From assembly GCF_002939385.1 (NCBI RefSeq), contig NZ_MULI01000017.1:1-64000 (forward strand): 64,000 nucleotides of DNA, read 5' to 3'. Both the position numbers and the translations under genes were made by a program. Source of the stretch: Streptomyces sp. MH60. GTDB taxonomy: Bacteria > Actinomycetota > Actinomycetes > Streptomycetales > Streptomycetaceae. Below the pieces are notes generated by a model. That model was given only the letters and a program-made list of their open reading frames with translations, was not told the origin of the DNA and did no database searches. Positions 1 to 9,473 of this stretch are shown here, in pieces; within the stretch, counting starts at the first letter, position 1, and each line of letters opens with the position of its first letter.

Positions 1-206
1 CGGACGATCTGGCAGCCCGACGCCGTCAGCTCGGCGATCTGCTGGAGCGTCGCCCCGATGTCGGACGTACGGGTGGTGGTCATGGACTGCACCGACACGG
101 GGGCGTCGCCGCCCACCGCCACGGGCCCGACCTGGATCTGCCGGCTCTTGCGGCGCTCCGCGAGCCTGGTCGGAACGTCCGGCATGCCGAGAGAAATCGC
201 AGTCAT
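1..206 (-). CDS. ispG: 4-hydroxy-3-methylbut-2-enyl diphosphate synthase IspG (N-terminal part; runs off the window)
   Basis: IspG (GcpE) is the 4Fe-4S enzyme that reduces MEcPP to HMBPP, the penultimate step of the MEP isoprenoid pathway in the cytoplasm. Only about 68 N-terminal residues are visible, starting at the ATG whose first base is 206. They include [19 protein letters not shown] and the start of the TIM-barrel region around [11 protein letters not shown], a strongly conserved stretch in this family. The Fe-S cysteines lie outside the window. The gene follows dxr and the site-2 protease on the same strand, the usual Streptomyces order, which supports the call. Confidence 0.93.
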   Translation of the reverse strand, partial: MTAISLGMPDVPTRLAERRKSRQIQVGPVAVGGDAPVSVQSMTTTRTSDIGATLQQIAELTASGCQIV

Positions 207-462
207 CTGCTGTGCAACCCCAAGTCGTGGATCAAGGTCCGGTCCCGTTCAGCGGCGGGCTCCGGCAATCGAGATTACGGCACCGACGTGAACGCCGGGC
301 ACGCGGCGTACGGGGCTGCACCTTTTGGCGTCCATCTGCCGGGCGTATGGAGTGAAGCCCGGTCCGGAGGGACATGCTCTCCGGATCGGGCTTCTCATCG
401 GATCGGTCGGACGGTCCGTGGATCGGGTGATCACGCCGGGTCCCGCGCGGACGGTCCGGTCG
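207..462. other. Intergenic gap between ispG and the site-2 protease
   Basis: About 256 bases lie between the protease stop and the ispG start. I see no convincing gene, strong hairpin or riboswitch here. It may hold an ispG promoter, but I could not pick out a clear -10/-35 pair. Confidence 0.4.
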
Positions 463-1767
463 TCAGGTGATGCGCACCGGGTTGACGACGTCCGCCACCA
501 GCACGAGCAGCGTGAAGCAGACGAAGACGCCCGCCACCACGTAGGCCACCGGCATCAGCTTCGCCACGTCGAAGGGCCCGGGGTCGGGCCTGCGCAGCAC
601 CTTGGCGGTGCTCCGGCGCAGCGACTCCCACAGTGCGCCCGCGATGTGGCCGCCGTCGAGCGGCAGCAGCGGGAGCATGTTGAAGAGGAACAGAGAGAGG
701 TTGAAGCCGGCCACCAGCATGACGAACATGGCGAGCTGCTGGGTGGGCGGGATGTCCAGGGTGGCGATCTCGCCTCCGACGCGGGCGGCGCCGACGACGC
801 CCATCGGGGAGTCGGCCTCCCGGGGTCCGTCGCCGAAGGCCGCGTCCCACAGGGCGGGGATCTTGGCGGGCAGCGCGGCGAGCGAGTCGACGGCGTCGCC
901 GATCCGGTCGCCCATCCAGGTCACGGACTGGCCGAAGTCCTGTTTCACCACGCCGGTGGCGGCGCTGAAGCCGAGGAAGCCGGCGGTCACGTACTCGCCC
1001 TGGACGATCTGTCCGTTGGAGTCCTTCTTGGCGACCTTGTTGGTGGCGATGGTCGCGTGGAGGGTGACCTCCTCGCCCTTGCGCTCGACGACGACCGGCA
1101 CGTCCTCGCCCGGGTTGGCGCGGATCAGGTTGGACAGCCTGTCCCAGTCGTCGGTCCGTACGCCGTCGAAGGCGACGATCTTGTCCCCGGCCCTGAGGCC
1201 CGCCGCGGCGGCCGGGGAGGCCGGGTCGGCCTTGGTGCAGTCGTCGCGGTTCTCGCTCTGCGAGATGACGCACTGCGAGACGGAGCTGACGGTGGTGGTC
1301 TGCTGCGAGATGCCGAAGCCCATCAGCACGGTGAGGAAGAGCACCACGGCGAGGATGAGGTTCATGAACGGGCCGGCGAACATCACGATGACGCGCTTCC
1401 ACGGCTTGCGCGTGTAGAAGAGGCGCTTGTCGTCACCGGGCTGCAGTTCCTCGAAGGCGGCCGAGCGGGCGTCCTCTATCATCCCGCGCCAGGGCGAGGT
1501 GGAGCGTGCCTCCAGGCGGCCGTCGGGGCCGGGCGGGAACATGCCGATCATGCGGATGTAGCCGCCGAAGGGGATGGCCTTGACCCCGTACTCGGTGTCG
1601 CCCTTCTTCTTCGAGAAGAGCGTCGGTCCGAAGCCCACCATGTACTGCGGCACCCGGATGCCGAACATCTTGGCCGTGGACAGGTGGCCCAGCTCGTGCC
1701 AGGCGATGGAGAAGAGCAGACCGACGGCGAAGAGGACTATGCCGAGGATGAACATCAGGGTCGTCAT
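463..1767 (-). CDS. M50 site-2 protease (RseP/RasP family)
   Basis: An intramembrane zinc metalloprotease of 434 aa that cleaves membrane-bound anti-sigma factors or signal-peptide remnants. The zinc motif HELGH is at about residues 24-28 in the first membrane segment. A PDZ domain follows in the middle (around [17 protein letters not shown]), and a C-terminal N-x-LP-x4-LDGG motif carries the third zinc ligand. I chose the ATG at 1767 because the family's [10 protein letters not shown] start begins there and the frame upstream is antisense to dxr. This start overlaps the dxr stop by 4 bp (ATGA), so the two genes are translationally coupled. In other actinobacteria this protease also sits between dxr and ispG. 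Confidence 0.93.
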   Translation of the reverse strand: MTTLMFILGIVLFAVGLLFSIAWHELGHLSTAKMFGIRVPQYMVGFGPTLFSKKKGDTEYGVKAIPFGGYIRMIGMFPPGPDGRLEARSTSPWRGMIEDARSAAFEELQPGDDKRLFYTRKPWKRVIVMFAGPFMNLILAVVLFLTVLMGFGISQQTTTVSSVSQCVISQSENRDDCTKADPASPAAAAGLRAGDKIVAFDGVRTDDWDRLSNLIRANPGEDVPVVVERKGEEVTLHATIATNKVAKKDSNGQIVQGEYVTAGFLGFSAATGVVKQDFGQSVTWMGDRIGDAVDSLAALPAKIPALWDAAFGDGPREADSPMGVVGAARVGGEIATLDIPPTQQLAMFVMLVAGFNLSLFLFNMLPLLPLDGGHIAGALWESLRRSTAKVLRRPDPGPFDVAKLMPVAYVVAGVFVCFTLLVLVADVVNPVRIT

Positions 1768-3020
1768 GCACGGGCCTCCGCCGTCTGTGCCGCCAGTTGC
1801 CGGGCCCGGGCGCGTGCCCAGGTCTCCGCTTCGAGGACGTCCGCGACGGTGAGCGAGGTTCCCGTACCGGGGGTGCCGTGCTCCTCGACCACCCGCGTGA
1901 CGGTCTCCATGATCCCGAGAAACGGCAGCGCGCCGGAGCGGAACGCCTCGACGCACTCCTCATTGGCGGCATTGAACACCGCCGGGGCCGTGCCCGCGAG
2001 CTGTCCCACGTGCCGGGCCAGGTTCACCGAGGGGAAGGCCTCGTTGTCGAGCGGGAAGAACTCCCAGGTCGAGGCCTTGCTCCAGTCGAAGGCGGGGGCG
2101 GCGTCGGGAACGCGTTCGGGCCAGCCGAGGCCGACGGCGATGGGCCCGCCCATGTCGGGGGGCGTGGCGTGGGCCAGGGTCGATCCGTCCGTGTACTCAA
2201 CCATCGAGTGGACATACGACTGCGGGTGCACGACCACCTCAATGCGGTCGAAGGGAATGTCGTAGAGCAGGTGGGCCTCGATCACCTCCAGGCCCTTGTT
2301 GACCAGGGTGGCGGAGTTGATCGTGATCACCGGGCCCATGGCCCAGGTGGGATGCGCGAGGGCGTCCTCGACGGTGACGGCGGCCAGCTGGTTCTTCGTC
2401 CGGCCGCGGAACGGGCCGCCGGACGCGGTGACGACCAGTTTGCGCACGTCGGCGCGGGTGCCGGCGGCCAGCGCCTGGAAGAGGGCGGCGTGCTCCGAGT
2501 CGACCGGGATGATCTGGCCCGGCTTGGCCAGCGCCTTGACCAGCGGGCCGCCGACGATGAGCGACTCCTTGTTGGCCAGCGCGAGGGTGCGGCCCGCCTC
2601 CAGGGCGGCGAGGGTGGGCGCGAGTCCGATGGAGCCGGTGATGCCGTTGAGCACCGTGTGGCAGTCGGAGGCGGCGAGCAGGGTGGCCGCCTCCGGCCCG
2701 GCGAGGATCTCCGGGAGCGGCTCCCCCGCGCCGTACTGGGCGGTGAGCGCCTCCCGCAGCGCCGGTACGACGTCCTCGCGGGCGACGGCGACGGTCCGCG
2801 CCTTCAGCCGGTACGCCTGCTCGGCTAGGAGGGCGACCCGGCCGCCGTTGGCGGACAGGGCGGTGACCCGGAAGCGGTCCGGGTTGCGCAGCACGAGGTC
2901 GATGGCCTGGGTCCCGATCGACCCGGTGGACCCGAGGATCACCACGTCCTTCGGGCCGTCGCCCGCCACCGGGTCGTAGACGAGGTGGGGGTCGGCGAGT
3001 GGGGCTGGACTGTCGCTCAT
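1764..3020 (-). CDS. dxr: 1-deoxy-D-xylulose-5-phosphate reductoisomerase
   Basis: Dxr (IspC) rearranges and reduces DXP to MEP with NADPH, the committed step of the MEP pathway. At 418 aa it is close to the family length. The N-terminal Rossmann nucleotide loop GSTGSIGTQ is at about residues 31-39. The substrate and metal region contains [19 protein letters not shown] and the catalytic-loop segment HPTWAMG, and NAANEE follows near the C-terminus. It overlaps the protease gene by 4 bp and probably shares an mRNA with it and with ispG. Confidence 0.96.
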   Translation of the reverse strand: MSDSPAPLADPHLVYDPVAGDGPKDVVILGSTGSIGTQAIDLVLRNPDRFRVTALSANGGRVALLAEQAYRLKARTVAVAREDVVPALREALTAQYGAGEPLPEILAGPEAATLLAASDCHTVLNGITGSIGLAPTLAALEAGRTLALANKESLIVGGPLVKALAKPGQIIPVDSEHAALFQALAAGTRADVRKLVVTASGGPFRGRTKNQLAAVTVEDALAHPTWAMGPVITINSATLVNKGLEVIEAHLLYDIPFDRIEVVVHPQSYVHSMVEYTDGSTLAHATPPDMGGPIAVGLGWPERVPDAAPAFDWSKASTWEFFPLDNEAFPSVNLARHVGQLAGTAPAVFNAANEECVEAFRSGALPFLGIMETVTRVVEEHGTPGTGTSLTVADVLEAETWARARARQLAAQTAEARA

Positions 3021-3062
3021 CCCCCCATTGTGGCCGCAACGGCCCTCCGGGAGGACAGCGCG

Positions 3063-3119
3063 TCCCTCGCACGGGTGTCGCGCACCCGCGCGAGGGATCG
3101 CCCGGGGCCGGGCCCCGGG
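3063..3119 (-). terminator. Double hairpin after the acyl-CoA dehydrogenase gene
   Basis: Directly after the acyl-CoA dehydrogenase stop (3120) there are two stem-loops. CCCGGGG pairs with CCCCGGG at 3101-3119. A longer stem at 3063-3097 has arms TCCCTCGC and GCGAGGGA, continued inside by CGGGTG/CACCCG with one mismatch. There is no U-tract, which is common for Streptomyces terminators. Confidence 0.6.
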
Positions 3120-5093
3120 TCAGCCGATGGCGCGGCGGACGTTCTCCCGCTGGGACGGGCCCGGTGTGGCGTCCGCGATCCACGGGCCGTCGCCCGAGGG
3201 GTCGACGACGCCCTGCTCCAGCCATTCGTACGCGCCGCCCAGCACGCCCTTGACGACCTTGCGGTCCAGGTCGTCGGTGTTGCTCCACAGGCGGCCGAAG
3301 AGTTCTTCGACCCGGAGGCGGGACTGACGGCAGAAGGCGTCGGCGAGCTGGTAGGCCTCGCGGCCGTGGTCGCCCTTGGCGCGCAGGTGCTCGGCGCGTA
3401 CGCAGGCGGCGCTCATCGCGAACAGCTCCGCGCCGATGTCGACGATCCGGCCCAGGAAGCCCTGCTTGGTCTCCATCCGGCCCTGCCAGCGGGACATGGC
3501 GTAGAAGGTGGAGCGGGCGAGCTTGCGGGCGGTGCGTTCGACGTAGCGCAGGTGACCGGACAGGTCGGGGTGACCGGAGGGGTGGAAGTCGGCGTACGAG
3601 CGCGGGAGTTGGCCGGGTCCGGCGACGAGCTTCGGCAGCCACTTGGCGTAGAAGACGCCGGCCTGCGCGCCCGCCCTCGCCTTGTCGGACAGGGTCTTGT
3701 CGGGGTCGATCAGGTCCCCCGCGACCGAGAGGTGGGCGTCGACGGCCTCGCGTGCGATCAGCAGGTGCATGATCTCGGTGGAGCCCTCGAAGATGCGGTT
3801 GATGCGCAGGTCCCGCAGGAGTTGCTCGGCGGGGACCGCGCGCTCGCCGCGGGCTTCCAGGGAGGCCGCGGTCTCGAAGCCCCGGCCGCCGCGGATCTGG
3901 ACCAGTTCGTCGGCCATCAGGCAGGCCATCTCGGAGCCGTAGAGCTTGGCGAGGGCGGCCTCGATGCGGATGTCGTTGCGGTCCTCGTCGGCCATCTGGG
4001 AGGAGAGGTCCAGGACGGCCTCCAGCGCGAAGGTCGTCGCCGCGATGAAGGAGATCTTGGAGCCGACCGCCTCGTGCAGCGCGACCGGCTTGCCCCACTG
4101 CTCGCGCACCACCGACCACTCGCGGGCGATCTTCAGGCACCACTTGCCGGCGCCGACGCACATGGCGGGCAGCGAGAGGCGGCCGGTGTTGAGGGTGGTG
4201 AGGGCGATCTTGAGCCCGGCGCCCTCGGGGCCGATGCGGTTGGCGGCCGGGACGCGGACGCGGTGGAAGCGGGTGACGCCGTTCTCCAGGCCGCGCAGGC
4301 CCATGAAGGCGTTGCGGTTCTCGACGGTGATGCCCTCGGAGGCGGCCTCGACCACGAAGGCGGTGATGCCTCCCTTGCCGTCCTTGCCCCCCTCGCCCTT
4401 CTCCGGCTTGGGGACGCGGGCCATGACCACGAGGAGGTCGGCGACGACTCCGTTGGTGGTCCACAGCTTCACGCCGTCGAGGACGTAGTCGTCGCCGTCC
4501 CGGACCGCGGTGGTGGCCAGACGGGCGGGGTCGGAGCCGACGTCCGGCTCGGTCAGCAGGAACGCCGAGATGTCGGTGCGGGCGCAGCGCGGCAGGAACG
4601 TGTCCTTCTGCTCCCGGGTGCCGAACATCTTCAGCGGCTGCGGCACGCCGATCGACTGGTGGGCGGAGAGCAGCGCGCCGATCGCCGGGTTCGCGGACCC
4701 GACCAGGGCGAGGGCCTTGTTGTAGTAGACCTGGGTCAGGCCGAGGCCGCCGTACTTGGTGTCGATCTTCATGCCGAAGGCGCCCAGCTCCTTCAGCCCG
4801 GTGATCACGTCGTCGGGGATCCGCGCGTCGCGCTCGATCACCGCCCCGTTGATCTTCGTCTCGCAGAAGTCGCGCAGCTTGGCGAGGAACTCCTCGCCCC
4901 GCTGGACGTCCTCGTCGGCCGGGAGGGGGTGGGGGTGGAGGAGGTCGAGACGGAAGCGGCCGAGGAACAGCTCCTTGGCGAAGCTGGGCTTGCGCCAGTC
5001 CTGTTCCCGGGCCGCCTCCGCGACCTGTCGGGCCTCACGTTCGGTGACGGTGGGACGGGAGGAGGGGGTGGGTGGTGCGGACATGAGGCTCAC
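3120..5093 (-). CDS. Acyl-CoA dehydrogenase family protein (large, about 657 aa)
   Basis: An FAD flavoprotein of 657 aa that should introduce an alpha,beta double bond into an acyl-CoA. The core resembles very-long-chain and VLCAD/ACAD9-like enzymes: an N-terminal helical domain, a middle beta domain with the FAD-binding stretch around FLLTEPDVGSD, and a C-terminal helical domain. The catalytic glutamate region RIFEGSTEIM lies about two thirds along, followed by roughly 200 extra residues typical of the long form. The start MSLMSAPP matches the family's short leader. The gene stands alone with its own terminator hairpins; its natural acyl substrate cannot be read from the sequence. Confidence 0.9.
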   Translation of the reverse strand: MSLMSAPPTPSSRPTVTEREARQVAEAAREQDWRKPSFAKELFLGRFRLDLLHPHPLPADEDVQRGEEFLAKLRDFCETKINGAVIERDARIPDDVITGLKELGAFGMKIDTKYGGLGLTQVYYNKALALVGSANPAIGALLSAHQSIGVPQPLKMFGTREQKDTFLPRCARTDISAFLLTEPDVGSDPARLATTAVRDGDDYVLDGVKLWTTNGVVADLLVVMARVPKPEKGEGGKDGKGGITAFVVEAASEGITVENRNAFMGLRGLENGVTRFHRVRVPAANRIGPEGAGLKIALTTLNTGRLSLPAMCVGAGKWCLKIAREWSVVREQWGKPVALHEAVGSKISFIAATTFALEAVLDLSSQMADEDRNDIRIEAALAKLYGSEMACLMADELVQIRGGRGFETAASLEARGERAVPAEQLLRDLRINRIFEGSTEIMHLLIAREAVDAHLSVAGDLIDPDKTLSDKARAGAQAGVFYAKWLPKLVAGPGQLPRSYADFHPSGHPDLSGHLRYVERTARKLARSTFYAMSRWQGRMETKQGFLGRIVDIGAELFAMSAACVRAEHLRAKGDHGREAYQLADAFCRQSRLRVEELFGRLWSNTDDLDRKVVKGVLGGAYEWLEQGVVDPSGDGPWIADATPGPSQRENVRRAIG

Positions 5094-5253
5094 CTCGCCA
5101 CGAATCGCCCTGCACGAACTTGCGGACGTACGTTACTAGTCGGTGCTACTCGATCGTATGTACCCGATCCCGGGCGACCCAGCCACCCTTCGTGCGGCCG
5201 TTCGGCCGATACTGCGGGGGGAGACTCGACAAGGAGAACGCAGAGGAAAGGGC

Positions 5254-5271
5254 AGTCGAAGCGCTTCGACT
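5254..5271. promoter_or_regulatory. Perfect 18-bp palindrome, probable LacI-family operator (site 1)
   Basis: AGTCGAAGCGCTTCGACT is a perfect palindrome about 105 bases upstream of the LacI-family gene. Its core TCGAAGCGCTTCGA recurs exactly at 15263-15276 and 15454-15467 and imperfectly at 5344-5359. The central CG step flanked by symmetric half-sites is typical of LacI/GalR operators. This copy suggests autoregulation. Confidence 0.75.
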
Positions 5272-5343
5272 GACTATGGACACCCATCCCCGCTGCGGCT
5301 ACTGTCGAACCACCCTCGCCCGCCCCTGTTGGTCCCGCGCGCT

Positions 5344-5359
5344 GTCGAAGCGCTTCACA
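5344..5359. promoter_or_regulatory. Imperfect copy of the GAAGCGCTTC operator (site 2)
   Basis: TGTCGAAGCGCTTCACA contains the central decamer GAAGCGCTTC but loses symmetry in the right half-site. It lies 17 bases before the chosen LacI start codon, so binding here could block transcription or early elongation of the regulator gene. Confidence 0.6.
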
Positions 5360-5375
5360 AAGCTTGGAGAGCTGG

Positions 5376-6389
5376 ATGGTCACCCTCGCCGAGGTCGCCC
5401 AGCACGCCGGAGTCTCGGCGAGCACGGTGAGCTATGTCCTCAGCGGCAAGCGGTCCATCTCCACCACCACCCGGCAGCGGGTCGAGGAGAGCATCCGGAA
5501 GCTCGGCTACCACCCGAACGCGGGCGCCCGCGCCCTGGCCAGCAGCCGGTCGAACATCATCGCCCTCATGATCCCGCTGCGCACCGACATGTACGTGCCG
5601 GTGATGATGGAGATCGCCATCGCGGTCGCGGCCGGCGCGCGCACCCACGGGTACGACATCCTGCTGCTCACCGGCGAGGAGGGCCCCGACGCGGTGCGCC
5701 GCGTCACCGGCAGCGGACTCGCCGACGCGATGATCCTCATGGACGTCGAACTCGACGACGAGCGGCTCCCGCTGCTGCGCGGCACCGACCAGCCGTCCGT
5801 GCTGATCGGGCTCCCCGCCGACACCGAGGGCCTCACCTGCGTCGACTTGGACTTCCGGGCGACCGGCGCGCTCTGCGTGGAGCACCTGGCACAGCTGGGC
5901 CACCGCGACATCGCGGTCATCGGCGAGGCCGCCGCCGTCTACGAGCGGCACACCGGCTTCGCCGAGCGCACCCTCGACGGTCTGCGCACCCGCGCACGGG
6001 AGCTGGGACTGCGGCTGCTGCACCGGCCCTGCGACGGCGGGTACGACGCGATGGCCGCGACGCTCGCCCGGGTCTTCGACGAACGCCCGGACACCACGGG
6101 ATTCGTCGTCCAGAACGAGGCGGCGGTCGAGCCGCTGCTCGCCCTGCTGCGCCAGCAGGGCCGGGCGGTGCCGGAGGACGTGTCGGTGGTCGCGGTCTGC
6201 CCCGAGGAGGTCGCCACCCAGGCCTCGGTACGGCTCACCTCGGTCGCGGTGCCCGCGCAGGAGATGGGGCGGCGGGCCGTGGAACAGCTGGTCGCCAAGC
6301 TCGACGGCCGCGGCAGCGACGAGGTTGTGCTGCTCGCGCCGGAGCTGACGGTCCGGGCCAGCTCGGGACCGGCGCCCGTCCGGCCGTAG
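5376..6389 (+). CDS. LacI-family transcriptional regulator of the carbohydrate locus
   Basis: A 337-aa repressor-type protein. The N-terminal helix-turn-helix and hinge are clear (TLAEVAQHAGVSASTVSYVL, then RVEESIRKLGYHPN). A periplasmic-binding-protein-like sensor domain from about residue 60 to the end would bind a sugar or oligosaccharide inducer. I chose the ATG at 5376 rather than an in-frame TTG at 5364 because GGAG sits 6 bases before it. Palindromes matching a LacI operator lie just upstream and in the GH3/transporter divergent region, so it probably controls the locus and itself. It converges with the GH12 gene across a shared terminator. Confidence 0.92.
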   Translation: MVTLAEVAQHAGVSASTVSYVLSGKRSISTTTRQRVEESIRKLGYHPNAGARALASSRSNIIALMIPLRTDMYVPVMMEIAIAVAAGARTHGYDILLLTGEEGPDAVRRVTGSGLADAMILMDVELDDERLPLLRGTDQPSVLIGLPADTEGLTCVDLDFRATGALCVEHLAQLGHRDIAVIGEAAAVYERHTGFAERTLDGLRTRARELGLRLLHRPCDGGYDAMAATLARVFDERPDTTGFVVQNEAAVEPLLALLRQQGRAVPEDVSVVAVCPEEVATQASVRLTSVAVPAQEMGRRAVEQLVAKLDGRGSDEVVLLAPELTVRASSGPAPVRP

Positions 6390-6420
6390 CACTCCTCCGC
6401 CCCGCCGCTCTCCGGGCCCC

Positions 6421-6448
6421 GCAGGGCCGGTCCCGGGACCGGCCCTGC
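6421..6448. terminator. Perfect 28-bp palindrome, bidirectional terminator
   Basis: GCAGGGCCGGTCCC followed at once by its exact reverse complement lies between the converging lacI-type and GH12 genes. It would fold into a strong hairpin on either transcript and can end both units. Confidence 0.75.
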
Positions 6449-6471
6449 GCGGTGGTGCGCGGGTGCCGTGG

Positions 6472-7206
6472 TCAGCCGCCGCTGACCGTCAGGTTGTTGG
6501 TGCGGAAGTCCAGGCCGCCGGCGGACGAGGTGATCTCGTAGCCGAACTGCACGTCACCGATGGTCTCGTTGCCCATCCAGCCCTTGGTGTCCTTGATCCA
6601 CTTCAGGATCGGGAGGATGTTCACCGTGCCGGAGTTCGAGTCCGAGGTGCGCAGGAACGAGAAGACCTCGTTGGCGCCGTTGTCCCCCTTGTAGACGTTC
6701 CAGGTGTGGCCGCCGAGGCTGACGGTCCCCTGCGCGGTGCCGAGGGGGCCGACGGCGCCGTTGTAGTTGACCCAGAGCATGATCTCGTAGTCGTAGTCCG
6801 TGTCCCAGATGTCGTACGAGGTGTTGTACGCGCCGGACGTCGGGACCGTGACGTTGTAGCTGCTGGTGAGCGAGCCGAGGGAGGTGATCGGCTTGTTGAT
6901 CACCTTCTTGGCGTTCGGGTAGGACTTGATGCCGCCGGTGTCGGGGTGGTCCGCCCAGACGCCCCAGTTGGTGCCGGAGTTGGCCCAGACGCACTGGCTT
7001 CCGGCGCCGGAGCCCCAGATGTTGTTGTAGAGGGTGTAGCCGTCCAGGGTGGTGTTGCCCCACTGGTCGCAGGAGTTCCAGACGGCGGCCTGGGCGGGGG
7101 CGGAGGCGAGGCCGACGGTGGCGCCGAGCGCGAGGGCCGGGGCGAGGAGGGCGGTCAGGGTGCGGGTGCGGACGCGGGTGCGGGTGGGGCGCGTGCGTGG
7201 TGCCAT
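6472..7206 (-). CDS. Secreted glycoside hydrolase family 12 endoglucanase/xyloglucanase
   Basis: A retaining endo-beta-1,4-glucanase of the jelly-roll GH12 fold, 244 aa. An Arg-rich signal peptide ends near residue 40 (APAQA/AV). The likely nucleophile is E141 in YEIMLW and the acid/base is E224 in FGYEI, matching the two conserved family glutamates. There is no carbohydrate-binding module. I chose the ATG at 7206 because GAAGGA precedes it by 6 bases; the ATG at 7221 lacks a ribosome-binding site. It is the last gene of the minus-strand transporter operon, 38 bases after GH95, and is the only exported enzyme there. It probably makes the oligosaccharides the transporter imports. GH12 acts on either plain beta-glucan or xyloglucan; the neighbours favour xyloglucan. 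Confidence 0.9.
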   Translation of the reverse strand: MAPRTRPTRTRVRTRTLTALLAPALALGATVGLASAPAQAAVWNSCDQWGNTTLDGYTLYNNIWGSGAGSQCVWANSGTNWGVWADHPDTGGIKSYPNAKKVINKPITSLGSLTSSYNVTVPTSGAYNTSYDIWDTDYDYEIMLWVNYNGAVGPLGTAQGTVSLGGHTWNVYKGDNGANEVFSFLRTSDSNSGTVNILPILKWIKDTKGWMGNETIGDVQFGYEITSSAGGLDFRTNNLTVSGG

Positions 7207-7244
7207 GGCGTTTCCTTCCATGGGTGGGGGGACGTGCGCTGGTG

Positions 7245-9473
7245 TTACCGCGCCTTGACGCTGATGACGCGGTCCTCCCCGGCGACGAGGTCGAGCGGTT
7301 CGGCGCCGGAGGGAGTCCTGAGTTCGATGCGGCGGGAGCGGTCCGGGCGCAGGACGGCCGTCGCGCCGCCGTCGGGCGTCCAGGTGAGGTCGACGGTGGC
7401 CCCGAACCGGGTGCGTGTGCCCCTGAGTTCACCCTGCGGGCAGGAGGCGGGCAGGGCGGGCAGCAGGACCAGCCGGCCGGGGGTGGACTGCACGAGCATC
7501 TCGACGAGCACGGCGGGCAGGGCGTGCGCGGCGTCCGCGTTGTAGACGTCGCGGTGGGGGTAGTGCGCGCTCATCAGGGAGGCGTGGAAGTAGTCGCCGT
7601 CCAGTACCCGGCCGAGCGCGTGGGCGACCCGGTCGCCGTCGCGGAGCCTGGCCGCGACCAGGGCGTGGTGGAGGTGGCCGTGGGCGGAGTCGTTCTCGGC
7701 GCCGCGCAGTTCGAGGGCGCGGTGCGCGGCCTCGGCGAGGTCGGGGGTGTCGTACGGGTTGATCTCCTCCAGCGGCCAGACGCCGTAGAGGTGGCTGAGG
7801 TGGCGGTGGTCGTAGGTGTCCGCCAGGCCGGGCCACGCCCACTCGGCGAGCGCGCCGTCGGCGTTGACCCGGTGCGCGGGGAGGCGGCCGGCGAGGGCGC
7901 GCCAGCGGTCGGCGTGCCCGGGGTGGCGGTCGGCGGCGGTGAGCAGGGCGTGCCGGGCGGCGGAGAGGTCCATCGCCGCGTTCAGGGTGCCCCAGCTCGC
8001 GTTCGCGGGACGGTTCTCGGGCGAGTAGGAGGGGACGACGGCCAGGTGGCCGTGCTCGTCGGTGCGGTGGAGGAAGTCCTCGTAGAAGAGGGCGACTTCG
8101 GCCAGGGCGGCGGTGGTGCGGGGGTCTTCGGTGCCGTGCGTCTCGTCGTGGTCGACGAGGGGCTTGAGCAGCCAGTCGGCGCCCGCGGTCCACAGGTGCA
8201 GCGGGTACTCGCGGCTGAAGTGGTACGTGTGGCCGCACTCGCCGTCGGTGTGCGAGGGCGCGACCACGCCCCGGGTGCCGAAGATCTCGCGGGCGTTGTC
8301 CCGCCAGTCGGGCAGTTGCCGGTGGACCAGGGCGGCGTGGGCCTCGGTGACCTCGGGGAGGGCGGCGGCCGCGGCGGAGGCGGTCTGGAGGTTGAGGTTG
8401 GCGTTGGTGGTGAAGGCGCCGGACCAGGCGGTGTTCCAGTCGCCGGTCCACAGGCCGGTGAGGCGGGGCGGGAGCAGACCGCTCGCCGACAGCAGGTGGT
8501 AGCGGCCGGCGGCGAAGAGCCGTTCCAGGAGGGCGGGGCCGCCGCCGGGCCGGGCGAGCAGGACCGAGCCCGGCAGGGCGCGTTCGGCGGGGTCGGCGGC
8601 GAGGTCGAGGGTGACCCGGTCGTAGGCGGTGCGGTGGTGGGTCAGGTGCCGGGCGAGCAGGTCGTCGTACGAGGCCGCGGGCGGGGCTCCGTCCAGCAGG
8701 GCGCGCAGGGCGCGCGTCTCGGCGACCGTGTCCAGCTCGCCGGTGTGGCGGTGCACCCGGGTCAGCAGCAGCACCTCGGTGGCGTCCTCGACGAGGACGC
8801 CCGGCGGTACGAGCCTCGTGGTGCCGCCGGTGACGGCGACGAGGGTGACACCGGTGTACGCGAGGTCGCTGCCGGGGTAGCGGGCGCGCAGGGTGAGCAG
8901 GGCCCCCTCGGGGGTGAGGACGGTGCCGTGGCCGATGCCCAGCTGGGCGGGGGCACCGGGGAGACGGGGGTCGAGGGACAGGTCGAGGGTGAGACGCGGG
9001 GCGGTGACGCGCTGGACGATCACGTCGTCGGCGCGGGAGACGAAGACACGGCTGGTCCAGGCGCCGTGGGTGACCGTGGTCACGCCGGTGGTGAAGTCGA
9101 CGGCGCGGCGGTAGGGGGCGTGGGTGTCGAGGGCGCCGGTGTCCTGTGGCCGGTCCAGGCGCAGTTGGAAGGCCGGGTGGAAGGGGCGTACCCGGCGCAG
9201 CGGGCGGCCGTCGGTGAAGTCCTCGGCGGCGGTGGCGTCCCCGGCGAGCAGGCGGTCCTGGAGGGCGGGGAGTCCGGCGGCGAGTGCGGGCGGGCGGCGG
9301 TGTGCGTCGTCGCCGTCCGGGCGGACCAGGGTGTGGTGGGTGACGATCACCCGGTCGGCGTTCGGATCGCCGAACACGAGGGCGCCGTGGTGGCCGTTGC
9401 CGCTCAGGAAGGCGTCCTCCCAGCGGGCGGCGGGCTCCGGCTCCCAGGTGCCGTGCACGGGCGGGCCGCTCAT
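7245..9473 (-). CDS. Glycoside hydrolase family 95 (alpha-L-fucosidase or alpha-L-galactosidase)
   Basis: A 742-aa inverting GH95 enzyme with no signal peptide, so cytoplasmic. The N-terminal beta domain begins WEDAFLSGNGHHGALVFG. The (alpha/alpha)6 catalytic domain contains SGAFTTNANLNLQT, SYSPENRP (a conserved Glu region) and LSHLYGVWP, all typical of the family. GH95 removes alpha-1,2-linked L-fucose, or L-galactose, from galactosyl side chains. The ATG at 9473 overlaps the GH42 stop by 4 bp (ATGA). In this operon it could strip the terminal fucose of xyloglucan side chains before GH42 removes the galactose. Fucose against galactose specificity cannot be decided by reading. Confidence 0.9.
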   Translation of the reverse strand: MSGPPVHGTWEPEPAARWEDAFLSGNGHHGALVFGDPNADRVIVTHHTLVRPDGDDAHRRPPALAAGLPALQDRLLAGDATAAEDFTDGRPLRRVRPFHPAFQLRLDRPQDTGALDTHAPYRRAVDFTTGVTTVTHGAWTSRVFVSRADDVIVQRVTAPRLTLDLSLDPRLPGAPAQLGIGHGTVLTPEGALLTLRARYPGSDLAYTGVTLVAVTGGTTRLVPPGVLVEDATEVLLLTRVHRHTGELDTVAETRALRALLDGAPPAASYDDLLARHLTHHRTAYDRVTLDLAADPAERALPGSVLLARPGGGPALLERLFAAGRYHLLSASGLLPPRLTGLWTGDWNTAWSGAFTTNANLNLQTASAAAAALPEVTEAHAALVHRQLPDWRDNAREIFGTRGVVAPSHTDGECGHTYHFSREYPLHLWTAGADWLLKPLVDHDETHGTEDPRTTAALAEVALFYEDFLHRTDEHGHLAVVPSYSPENRPANASWGTLNAAMDLSAARHALLTAADRHPGHADRWRALAGRLPAHRVNADGALAEWAWPGLADTYDHRHLSHLYGVWPLEEINPYDTPDLAEAAHRALELRGAENDSAHGHLHHALVAARLRDGDRVAHALGRVLDGDYFHASLMSAHYPHRDVYNADAAHALPAVLVEMLVQSTPGRLVLLPALPASCPQGELRGTRTRFGATVDLTWTPDGGATAVLRPDRSRRIELRTPSGAEPLDLVAGEDRVISVKAR

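Noticed and set aside
325..2265. A 646-codon open frame on the plus strand
   Set aside because: It is antisense to the protease and dxr genes, has low-complexity His/Glu/Arg-rich composition and no family motifs. It results from GC bias.
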